Below are positions 11,540-21,715 of a DNA stretch of 64,000 nucleotides, piece after piece. Under the pieces are notes generated by a model. It was not told where the DNA came from. It saw nothing but the letters and a program-made list of their open reading frames with translations, and made no database searches. Both the position numbers and the translations under genes were made by a program. Position 1 is the first letter of the stretch. Each line of letters begins with the position of its first letter. This DNA comes from Talpa occidentalis (lineage: Eukaryota > Chordata > Mammalia > Eulipotyphla > Talpidae). Location of the stretch: NCBI RefSeq assembly GCF_014898055.3, contig NW_023600993.1, forward strand, positions 21,339,048 to 21,403,047. Reading direction: 5' to 3'.

Positions 11540-12265
11540 GTTTCTGACCCCCAAGAAGTTTATTTTTTTGATTTTTGCTCAATTTATTATAATCTGGAAT
11601 GTTCTGTGATAAGATGGACTACATTTATTTTGGAATGTTGAACCATATTTATACCTGGAATAAATACCACTTGGTTGTGGTATAGAATTTTTTTATTCAT
11701 TTTCTAATTTTGAAAGAAAGTTTATATCTATGTTGATTCTATTAATCATTTAGATGTTAGTCATCAGTTGTCTTTTTTATGTTATATCAGGTTTTGGTAA
11801 TAGGGTAATGCTTACCTCATACAATGAATTAAGAAATATTTTCTCTGCTTTGAAGACATTACAGACAGTTGATATTTCTTTCTTTGGATTTTGGAGGAAT
11901 TCACCAGTGGGGCCATCTAAGCATCATGCTTTCCTTTTTTTTTTTTTTTTGAAGGTTGTTAATTATTGGTTCAGTTTTTAAAATTACAAATCGGGCTATT
12001 CAGATTTGTTATTACCCCTATGTGCTGTCTGTTAATTTGTAACATTCAAGAATTCATCTGCTTCATTTAATTACCAAATTTATGAGCAGAGTTATCTGTA
12101 GTTTTCCTTTATTATTGCTTTAACATCTATGGGATCTATCCTGTGATACCATACACTTTCACTTCTGACACTGGCAGTTTGTAACTTATCTCTCTTATTC
12201 TTGATGTGTGGCTAGAGGTTCATCAAATTTATTGATGTTTTCAGGTGACCATTAGTCTTTAAATG
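11540..12265 (-). pseudogene. Fossil L1 ORF2 reverse-transcriptase region
   Basis: The plus strand is the antisense of L1 ORF2. Ordered landmarks are aaataccacttggttgtgg, caggttttggtaatagggtaatgc, ttacctcatacaatgaatta, ggaggaattcaccagtggg and ggctagaggttcatcaaatt. These correspond to the palm and fingers part of the reverse transcriptase. Many stops and indels exclude function. Part of the 17-bp T-run at about 11935 is inserted within it. Confidence 0.82.
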
Positions 12266-12344
12266 GTCCTATGTCCCTGGGCTGTAACTCTCACAGGTGT
12301 TTTTACTGATGATATAGTTTTGTTTTGTTTTTTTCCCTTTCTAG
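12266..12344 (-). repeat. Old L1-type fragment, left of SINE
   Basis: A short stretch (tcctatgtccctgggctgtaa) that probably belongs with the L1-type sequence resuming after the SINE. Low information content. Confidence 0.35.
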
Positions 12345-12598
12345 GGTTTATTTATTTATTTATTTTTGCATAGAAGACCTGGGGTAGGCAGAAGTTTGTT
12401 GGGAGGGGGTTGAGAGAATTCACTGGAGACAGGGTGGGGAGCAAAACAGGCAGATTGGCTGAAATATACTGCTGAGGGGAGCAGTGGGTAAGACAGGAGA
12501 GGTCTGCTGGGCCGTGTGCATTAGCTCCCTGATCAGGGACTGAACTCAGGCTGTAGCAGTGACAGCACTGAGACTTAACCCCTTGGCCGCCAGGAGGT
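12345..12598 (-). mobile_element. tRNA-derived SINE, type B
   Basis: A diverged minus-strand copy: tail (tttatt)n at 12345, body ggagacagggtggggagc, head ccttggccgccaggagg at the right end. Flanking T/G-rich ttgtttt sequence occurs on both sides, so the target duplication is not well resolved. Confidence 0.88.
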
Positions 12599-13160
12599 TG
12601 CTTTGTTTCAATTTATTTCCTCAAAGTTCCACCCCTGTTGCCTATATTCTCTCTCCATAGATGAGAATGGAAGACTGATGGGGACTGGAGGGATGGGGAA
12701 TTCTCTTGGCACAGCTTGCATAAGACTGGCCAAGTCATTTTTCCCTGCAGGGTCAGCTTTTATTGTAGTGAAGGCTCTAGATCTATTTTGTGATTATTTT
12801 TCTCCTCCTTCTGCCAGAATCTTGATGAAATTTTTTGTTATATTTACCTGTAGAATCTGGAGGTGTTACTGAAAGTAAAGCACAAAAAATGTTGGGGGGC
12901 CCTCAACTTCAAGACAGTATATACTCAGCCTCTATCAGTTGTTCAAACAACCATATGCCTGCCTCCCTACCAGTTCATGGCTCTGGTGGCCTCCCCTCCA
13001 GGAAAGCAGGTCTCACTGCATTTGTCTGGATGCTTGTCTTTCTCCAGATTTTAGGGTGGTGACTTGGTTCTCTGATAAGCCCACGAAAATTCTCTGATTT
13101 TCATTTTTTCTCATTGTGAGGATGAAAATGACAACTTATACTTTCTGCAATCAGAATTCC
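12599..13160 (-). mobile_element. Old L1-type (L1M-like) fragment
   Basis: Ordered phrases of an ancient L1-type repeat: aggtgttactgaaagtaaag, gccctcaacttcaagac, catggctctggtggcctccc, tgcatttgtctggatgcttg, gtgaggatgaaaatgacaac. Open frames within it (12603-12872, 12835-13062) are fortuitous. Orientation is inferred from T-richness. Confidence 0.65.
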
Positions 13161-14215
13161 CCGTTGTTTTTGAGTATGTTAATATATTTGCATACATATG
13201 TAACAAATGAATGTATAGACACATATCATGCACATGCCCATGCATATAATTATATCCCCACACGCATGCACACCTATATTTGTATGGGCCTAGCACTTTG
13301 TATTTTGTGCAGATGGAGGTGAATTTGGGTGGTGCTTCCATGTAGACTTTGGTGTCATCTTAAATAGGAGAATTTGCTAGGCCATTGTTCATTCATACGG
13401 CACAACAGTTTATGGATCAGGTATTGCTGTGATATTTGACAGATGAGGAAACAGAGGTCAAATCCTATTTATTTTTTTCTGAATGGAAAAAAAAATATGA
13501 AAGGTTTTATAGGTACATCTGTGCTTTAAAATGGCTCTTGATTGCTCCCCTACCTGATCTGTTCTCCAGGAAGGAGAGCTATGCTGCATTAGCTATAGAA
13601 TCCCAGAGAAGGAGATAGGAGATCATTTGATGGAACAATGAATGTTGTTGAATGACTGAATGTTGTCAGAGTGCTGCCTTTCAATTCCACGGAAATGAAA
13701 ATGCAGTAGTGACCCCATTTTTATTAGTTTTAAATAGTTGTTAATTAAGAGTGGATTCTGTGCCTAGATGGTTATATCATGTGGATCTGCTCTACGCTCT
13801 CTTCTGCTTCTGCTTCTCAGGGAAAGCAAGCACAAATTTCCTTGCTTATCAAGGAAGTATTCCCCTTGTGATGGGATAAAACACATCTCAGATCATGGTT
13901 TTACTTCCTCAGCTAAATTATGTGTATAAGCACCCTTCTGAGAGGGCATTTTTCTGCCACTTGCTAAAGAGTAACTTGTTTGACATTTACAAGTAACCTG
14001 GGCAATCCCAAGAAATGCACTATGTAGTAAAGGCACTTCCATAAAAGATGGTTGACTGATGGTTTAGCCAAAATATGATACCTGGTAGTTTATGGCAATT
14101 TTCTCTATCAGGAGTCGATACTGAATTTATTTCAAAAGTGCCTTAAGAGTATGCTACCAAGGCATTCCCTCGTTTTGTAAAGCACGCACTACAAGAGAAA
14201 GTAGGGAAATAAAGA

Positions 14216-14254
<39 letters not shown>

Positions 14255-15096
14255 CATGTGGAAGGGGTGTTAGTAGTTTTCTCTTGAATACACACAGACT
14301 TCACACAGAGAGATTGATAGACTGCATTTTATTACTCCAGAGCTTGCAAAACCATCCCCATTGCAGAATTTGTTAATGAAAAGAAAAAGAGAGTGATTTA
14401 AAGACATTTATTTGATTTCAATAGGCAACTCAATGGTAATTCCCTTTACAATATTTTAAACAAATATCCCATTAAAGACTTGCATCCCATTCTTTGCACA
14501 AGTTTTTTCATTCCTCCTAACAATTCAAGTCCTAGAATAGCAAAACCCAATCACCTATTTTAAAATTCTCTCAGGCATTTTAACTACAAAGTCAGAACAA
14601 TTTTGCTTGTTACTTCAATGGGCTGTTAGCATAATGTGAGAAAAGAGGGTGTGCTTTTTTTTAATAAACTTATGAAAGAATCAGGGTGTGTTTTAATGCT
14701 GTTTCTGTCACAAATTAACTCTGCAGTCTTTGCAAACAGTGTGTCTGCTTGATGTCTAAGCCCTGATTTTTTAAAGTGAAGATTAAAATACCTGTCAAGC
14801 TCATATCACAGAGTTTAAATGTTAATAAAGTGAAATAGTACATATAAAATTAGAGTCCTTTCTGATAATATAAACCTTTGCATTGCTGTGGCATATTTTG
14901 CAAGTATGAGTTTTATTTCTAAAACTCTGGGAAAGCTTCTCTGCAGACATGTGAGCAAACTGTTGACATGCATTATTCTTTGACTACCCTGCCTGCCTTC
15001 ATCTGTTGAGATTCCTACATTATAGCATATAGAATTAAAAAATAAGAATATGCTAATATATGCATGTGTTCATACAAGCACACATGCATGTAATTT
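13161..15096. other. Non-coding sequence, mostly unassigned
   Basis: It holds a possible MIR scrap at 13405-13470 (gacagatgaggaaacagagg) and the (TG)n tract at 14219. Otherwise no gene or named repeat was found. Confidence 0.4.
14219..14260. repeat. (TG)n followed by CG/TGCA microsatellite
   Basis: About 13 tg units, then cgcgcgtgcatgtg. The alternating purine-pyrimidine run of about 40 bp is of the kind that can adopt Z-DNA. Confidence 0.92.
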
Positions 15097-15352
15097 TTAA
15101 AAAGATTTATTTTATTTATGCATACAAGAGCTAGGGTGTAGGCCAGAGGTGCAGGAGGCAGAGAAGATTCACCAGAGACAGAGTGGGGAGCAGAACAGGC
15201 AGATCTACTGTGATACACTGCTGAGTGGGGACAGGAGAGGTCTGCTGTGCCATATGGGTCAGCTCCCTGGCCAGGGACCGAACTCATGCTGCAGTAACTG
15301 CAAACAGCTTTATAGTGGTGAGACTTCACCCCTTGTGCCACGAGGGAAGCCC
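15097..15352 (-). mobile_element. tRNA-derived SINE, type B
   Basis: Minus-strand copy: tail aaaaagatttattttattt on the left, body agagacagagtggggagc, B-box region ggaccgaactcatgctg, head ccttgtgccacgagggaag at the right end. Flanks show only a weak duplication. Confidence 0.9.
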
Positions 15353-15865
15353 TACACCTACATTTTAACCACAAGATTTAGTGCTTCCTATAAAACACTC
15401 AACCCAAACAATAGTCCTTTCATAAAGGTAACTTAATTTGAAGAGAGAAAGAAGAACAAATAATACCTTAAAACAGTGGATGTCATTCATGTAGAATTGC
15501 AAAATATTGCTTTTGACCCACTCATGGATTAATTGAAGATGTTTCAAGTTTTTTTTTTTTTTTTTAATTTCCAAAAATGAGTAGAATAGAGTTAAAGTGG
15601 GAAATGTGATCCCTGATGATAGGAAAATATAATGTTCTTGTCAGGTTAGAAACACTTTTAATTGTACAGATGTATGACTTAGCACAAAACAAATTTTAAA
15701 ACTTTAAACAATGCTAAGTTTTCCAAATGTATTTACATCTTTCCAGATTGTTGAGGACAGGGTAACCTAGTACTTCACTTTTTTTCCCCACAGATAAATA
15801 ATTCACTGTCTTATGAAATTTACCTCTTTAAAGTGTACACTTACATTTTGTTCCTTGCACTTTTC
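15353..15865. other. Non-coding AT-rich sequence
   Basis: No gene or repeat recognised. It includes a T-run at 15549-15564. Confidence 0.4.
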
Positions 15866-16155
15866 TTTATTCATTTTCTTTCTGCTTTTTGAAGTTGATA
15901 ATTTCAATTGACCTCTCTTCAAGTTTGCTAATTCTTTCTTGTGCATATTCAAATATCTGCTCAGTTTCTTTTGTTAATATTTAATTTCAGCTTTGTATTT
16001 TTGAACTCTAGTATTTCCTTCTGGTACTTTTAAAAATATTCATCTCTTGTTGTTCTCTATTTGCTGCATCATGAAACAATATAGTTTTCTTTAACTATAT
16101 TTCAATTAGATACTTAAAATTTTTGTCTATTTTAGTCTAATACCTGGGCTTCTTG

Positions 16156-16412
16156 TTTATGATTTATTTATGCATACAAGAACTGGGGTACAGGCCAGAG
16201 GTGTGGGAGATGAGAGGATTCAGCAGAGACAGAGTGGGAAACAGAACAGGCAGATTGACTGAAATACACTGATGAGGGGAGCATCAGGTGAGTCAGGTCA
16301 GGTCTGCTGCACCATGTGGGTAGCTCCCTGGCCAGAGATCGAACTCATGCTGCAGAGGCTGCAGACAGCTTCACAGTGCTGCATCTTAATGCCTTGCTCC
16401 ACCAGGGAGGCC
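16156..16412 (-). mobile_element. tRNA-derived SINE, type B
   Basis: Target duplication taatacctgggcttcttg (16138-16155) versus taatatctgggtttcttc (16413-16430), 15 of 18 identical. The tail lacks a clear terminator in antisense (gatttatttatgc). The duplicated bases belong to the host L1-type fragment. Confidence 0.95.
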
Positions 16413-16931
16413 TAATATCTGGGTTTCTTCAAGAATAGTTGCTTCTGGATGCCTTTTTCCTGTGATGTGCAATATTTTCTTGTTACTTTATATGTCTTAC
16501 AAAGTTTTGTTATAATCTTGCATTTTAAATAATATAATTTGGAGACTATAAATCAGATTCTTCTTCTCCCCAGAGTTTCTTGTTGGCTTCTATTTAACTG
16601 TTGTTTCTTTAGTGAATCTCTTAATTGCATTTTGAACAAATCTATATTCTTTTTCATGCATGGCTACTGAGATCTCTGTGTTAGCTTAATGATAAGGTAA
16701 TGACTAGACCGAGATTTCCTTAGCTACTTAGGATCAATAAGTTGGACAGCTTTGGTCAAGGGATTCACTCTGCATGTGAGGTTTGCCTTGTAGGCAGCCT
16801 ATTCATTCTGTCTTAGTTTTTACCTCCTTCTTTCACAGAAGCTCAGGGAAGACCAGGGTGTTAGATCCTAGGGTTTTCTCAGGTATTTTCTGGGTATGCA
16901 TGCAGCCTTGGCATGTACACAGCCCTACACG

Positions 16932-17229
16932 TTTTTTTTTTAGAGGCATGTTTTATTTATTTATTCATTTGTTTGTTTGTTTGTTTGGTTTATGCATGCA
17001 CTGGGTACAGTCAGAAGCCGGGAGGGTGAGAGAATTCACCAGAGCCAGAGCGGGGAGCAGAGCAGGCAGAAGGACCGAAGTACACTGCTGAGGGGAGCAG
17101 CAGGCGGCAGGAGAGGTCTGTGCGCCATGTGGGACCCTCCTCAGGTGGCTGGGGAGCAGCCGGGTGCAGCAGAGGCCGTGGACAGCTTCACAACCCAGTG
17201 CTCAACCGCTGCACCACCAGGGAGGCCCC
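16932..17229 (-). mobile_element. tRNA-derived SINE, type A, with unusual 3' tail
   Basis: GC-rich type A body (gggtacagtcagaag). The flanks carry acagccctacacgttt (16919) and acagccctacctgttt (17231). On the sense strand the tail is CAAA units, then AATAAA units, then aaacatgcctcta and an A-run, instead of the normal TCTTT terminator. The same tail occurs in the copy at 53513. Confidence 0.93.
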
Positions 17230-17430
17230 AACAGCCCTACCTGTTTGTGTGACTTTCTAGATTCCCAGGAACACATCAGAACTTTGAAAAGCCTCCAGCA
17301 GGCTTCTTATTTACATTTAATTTTTTGTTTGTTGTTTGTCTCAACTTTTGATACTACTTCTTATATTAATACCATGATATTAAATAATACCACTTCTTCT
17401 GTTTGACAAAAGGAGAGGAAGAAGGGATGA

Positions 17431-18687
17431 CTGGTGTCCTGTGTTTCCTAAGTGATTATCTCCTTTTCACCAAGTTTTTCTGGCATACTGTTTTACTCAG
17501 AATTCTTTCTGGTTTCCCTTTCTCTTCATTCTCTGGATAAAAACTTCTAGTTCCTCAGGCAATTTTTTTTTTTTGCATATCTTGAAAGACAATTTCTTTT
17601 CTCTGTTTATTATGAGAAAGCAGATGTCTTTTCCACATGTTTCTCTCTAGTGTTGGATTATTTCTTGGTGCATTGTTGCTACAAATATCACACTCCTTTA
17701 TCCCACATGGTGACATTGTCTCTTTAGAAGTGGGAAATACAAAAACTATAAATATTTGTCTATTTCCAAATGTTCTCAGATTTTATTGACATCGTGATTC
17801 CCACCAATTTCAGGGATGAGGCTATTCTCAAATCTACCTATTCTCTATTCATTATTTCAAAAATCTCATCCTATACTGACTCTTCTCTTTCCCCATCACT
17901 GAAACAACTTTATCTTGTACATGCATTAGAGACATGGTCAGACGAAAAAGAGAAGTTAGTCCCTGATCCATATTTATATTCAATTTAAAGTGAATCATCT
18001 CCCCAAAAGTTATGTGATCTTGATACTCTCTAAAAAGATCTAGGTATATCTATTGCTTTGGGCATTTTGGCATTAATGAAATCTCCTATATCTATCTACC
18101 TACATGAGATAAAATCCTACCTATGAAGGGAAAGTTAAAAAAATTCTAATTTATTTCCTGGTAGCCTTATTTAACCAAAAATTATGAATGATATTTGTTG
18201 GTTGTAATGGTGTCTAAACCTGGAGAAGAAATTGAAAGAACTACTAAGCATAGGATATTTGATTCCATATCCTCATGCAGGGATTCTACTTACAATCTGA
18301 GTTGCTAACCTAGTAGATGTCCAGATGGATTAAGTGAGTCATATATAAGTGAACCCAGAGAAAGAATCACACATCAAATACTTGGATCCTATGGTTGGTG
18401 GAGTATTGAAGTAGAGCAGACAGACCACATACTAAATAGCCGGCAAACAGTGGTACTGAGTACATGGAATTTGGACAGATGCAGTGTGATTCCCAGGGTA
18501 AGCGGACAATGAGAAACATAGAAGTAAGAGGCCCTGGAGAAAGAGAAGTTATGTCACTTTTTTAAACTTCCTTTTTAGAATTTTGATTTCATATCAAAAC
18601 CCTCCCACTCTATGGGATGTCACACATGAGGATATGATGGAATTTTCAGCTTCCTAACCATTCACAGCCTCAAAAAGGTTGTTTTCT
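17431..18687. other. Non-coding sequence, unassigned
   Basis: No gene or clearly named repeat. The left part is T-rich and might be more old L1-type sequence. Confidence 0.4.
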
Positions 18688-18948
18688 TTTTTTATTTTTA
18701 AAGATTATTTATTTATACGAGCACTGGGTACAGTCAGAAGCGTGGGAGGGTGAGAGAATTCACCAGAGCCAGAGCGGAGAGCAACAGACAGACTGACGAA
18801 GTACACTGCTGAGGGGAGCAGCGGGCGGCAGGAGAGGTCTGCGCGCCATGTGGGACCTTCGCCAGTGGCCGGGGATCGAACCGGCGCTGCAGAGGCTGTG
18901 GGCAGCTTCGCAACCCAGCGCTCAAGGGCTGCGCCACCCGGGAGGCCT
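18688..18948 (-). mobile_element. tRNA-derived SINE, type A
   Basis: Target duplication aaaaaggttgttttct (18672-18687) versus acagaaggttgttttct (18949 onward). CpG-rich head and body (ggggatcgaaccggcgctg), tail ttaaagattatttattt. Relatively little decayed. Confidence 0.95.
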
Positions 18949-20224
18949 ACAGAAGGTTGTTTTCTATAGGCTATGTTGTGTTAATGAACAAATCGTAAAA
19001 TATTTGTGGCTTAGCATAGAAAATAGTACAAGATTATTTGTCATCACAATGTATTATGGTTGATCAGGCAGATCTCCCCAATAGTTTTCTTTCAAGCAAC
19101 GAGTCAGGGACCAAGAACGTTTCCATATGAGGTATGCCATATGGAACAAATGACGCCCAGTGTAAGCACTCAGTTGGAGAGAGGCTGAGGGAAGATAAAG
19201 CATGTTCTAGAATAATTTCCCTGTTGTCTAGTTATATACCATGGACCATCATCAGTGAAGTGGCTCCAGTTTAACTGCAATCATGATTGGTAGTCTTCCC
19301 TGTGTTCCAGAGGAAACTATGTGTCATTATCTCTGCTTTAGGTTTTCTTGACTCTGAGGGGGAATTTTGCATTAGCATCTGGTGCCTGGATAAGTCTCTG
19401 GAAAGAGAACTTATTGGTGATGGCAGGCAGAATAAACTGATGGTTGAGTTTTAAAAGATATTAGCAGTTATTAACCAAATGAACTAATAAATATTGCTGG
19501 CCTCACATAGAAAAGAATACAGAGGGAAAAAAAATGAACAGTTTCGGCATGTTAGCATCTAAGGCGTTTAGCCTAGGATTTCCATCTTCTGTTGTTACCA
19601 ACTATAAAGTCTCTGGCTGGGTTTGAGCCTCTGTTAGAGGCTCCAAGGTCATTTCCACTTCTGTTATTTAACAATGTCACGGTTACCCACCCCCGCACAC
19701 CCTTTTTTGGACACTTGTTAGATTTTCTATAAACCCTGTGGCTGACATGAGTCTTTATTTGGGAAGAAAATTTGAATCTTAGAAACAAAAGATGATTTTC
19801 CAATCGCATGTGGCTTATTTACCAACATTGGATTTTTATTAAAGATTCCATTTACCATCTGTCCTTTCCTTTATTCTAATGATCATATAGATGTCTTTTC
19901 CCCTCATGTTAAAAATACTAATTTGTTTTCTGGAGTGACTTACTCAGAAGATGAAATACAAGCCATGCTTCCTGTAGTTTTTATTGTTGTTTTTGTTTTT
20001 TTCTGTGTTGGGATGCTGTTACTCTCTTGGACTTAGGATTTGTTGAAAAAAATTAATTTTGCTTAAGTATGAATCAAAGTATATTGTTTCGTGAAATGTG
20101 AAGATGAGTTTTTACCCCAAGTTTGACCTCATTGGTGGATATTATATTTAGAATGTGTGTGTTTCTCTGCTTCTGCTGTGAAACAGCAGACGTCAGTAGT
20201 TTTGGATTCTGATTACACATTTTT
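18949..20224. other. Non-coding sequence, unassigned
   Basis: No gene or repeat that I can name. Confidence 0.4.
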
Positions 20225-20625
20225 TACATCTGTGACATTTTAACTATTTTACTTGCTTCTCTATGCATTAGCTTCCTCATCTCTGTAAAGTGGATATCTG
20301 GGGCCTCCCTGGTAGTGCAAGGTGTTAAGACTCAGCACTATAAAGTTATCCAAAGCCGCTACAGCATGAGTTCGATCCCTGCTAGGGGGTTGACCCACAT
20401 GGTGCAGCAGACCTCTCCTGTCTCACCCACTGCTCCCCTCAGCAGTGTATTTCAGTAGATCCACCTGCTCTGCTCCCCACTCTGTCCCTAGTGAATCTTC
20501 TCACCCTTTGTACCTCTGACCTGTACCCCAGTTCTTGCATGCATAAATCAATAAATCTTTAAAAAATAAAGTGGATATTTGTAGCACTTACACAGTAGGG
20601 CAGTTGTAAAGCTTAAGGGAGGAAG
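20225..20625 (+). repeat. MIR-like relic split by a SINE
   Basis: Left piece 20225-20300 (cattagcttcctcatctctgtaaagtgg) and right piece 20567-20625 (tagcacttacacagtaggg) form one MIR-like unit once the SINE at 20301-20566 and its target duplication are removed. Confidence 0.65.
20301..20566 (+). mobile_element. tRNA-derived SINE, type B
   Basis: Plus-strand copy starting gggcctccctggtagtgc, B-box-like gttcgatccc, ending ataaatcaataaatcttt. Target duplication gtaaagtggatatctg (left) versus ataaagtggatatttg (right), inside a MIR-like relic. Confidence 0.95.
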
Positions 20626-20984
20626 TTTTTGACAAATTCTTAGCCTCTTAGCATAGAGATACTTCTAAGCAAAGGTGAAGTACTATTATGAGGAAAATCA
20701 TTAATATTATCATTTTATTTAATTGCACAATAAATGCTTAGTTACTCTTAGTGCATGTTAAACACCACAAAACATATCTGCTTTGATAGAGAATATCTAA
20801 ATTCTTTTGTTATAGTTTCATTATACTATTAGGACATGATCCTAGTGATAGTATCAAATTTAGCCCAATTTTTCAAGGACAGAGAGTGGAATGCTTTTTT
20901 TCCCTGGCTCTACTAAGAATGAGTATTAAGGCAACTTGTCATTATTTTGCCAGGCATAGTTATAATGATATCTTCATTTAATTA

Positions 20985-21062
20985 TGTGTTTTGTGGATGA
21001 TCCTATGTCTAATATAGTACCAAGCACATAATAAGTACTTAATAAGTATATGTCAAATTAAC
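20985..21062 (+). repeat. MIR/L2-type tail fragment
   Basis: The phrase accaagcacataataagtac followed by ttaataagtatatgtcaaatt matches the shared MIR/L2 3' end (consensus 'gcctggcacatagtaggtgctcaataaatatttgt'). Confidence 0.5.
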
Positions 21063-21449
21063 CAGTACATTATGCAATTAAACTACAAGTCTCCTCATAG
21101 AAAGGAGGAACTTGCTTCTGAAATCATTTTCCCAGGATATACAATCATATTACTGGAACATTCATTATGTAAATTCAGAAATTTAGCTGTTTTGTAACCC
21201 TAAGTCATCCCTCAGGGAAGCAAACCAATCAACTTCCATGTGGATACTCCAAGACAAGCATCATTAAAAAAAACAAACCCCCAAAGTGAAAAGCAAAACA
21301 AAGAAAAACAGAACAACACAAAGAACAGGTAAGCAGGAAAAATAAAAAGCAGCCTCAGGTGCTCCTTGACTGTATATAATCATCTTTTCCCTGTGACTTC
21401 TCACATCATTGTCACTTTATCGTGGTCTGTGTCTAAATTCCCTCTCCCT

Positions 21450-21715
21450 TTTTTAAAAGATTTATTTATTTTATACAAGAACCGGGGTACTGGCCAGATT
21501 CATGGGAGGGTGAGAGGATTCACCAGAGACAGAGCAGGGAACAGAACAGACAGACTGAGTGAAATACACTGCTGAGGGGAGCAGTGGGTGAGACAGGAGA
21601 AGTCTGCTGCACCATGTGGGACCCTCACCGGCTGGCTGGGATCAAACCGGTGCTGCAGAAACTGCAGACAGCTTCACAGCGCGGCACTCAACCGACTGCT
21701 CCACCAGGGGAGGCC
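21450..21715 (-). mobile_element. tRNA-derived SINE, type C
   Basis: Body aggccagattcatgggaggg and head ctccaccaggggaggcc define type C. Imperfect target duplication ctaaattccctctccc (21433) versus ctaaatttcccctttt (21716). CpGs partly retained. Confidence 0.93.

Larger units (their letters stand above)
15866..17430 (-). mobile_element. Old L1-type fragment split by two SINEs
   Basis: T-rich antisense L1-type sequence, with tcttcaagtttgctaattct, ctctagtatttccttctgg, tacctgggcttcttg and cccaggaacacatcagaac in order. The SINEs at 16156-16412 and 16932-17229 interrupt it and their target duplications are copies of its own sequence, so the L1 piece predates both. Confidence 0.68.

Noticed and set aside
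13405..13470. Additional MIR copy
   Set aside because: Only a short phrase (gatgaggaaacagagg) matches, too little to list as a separate feature.
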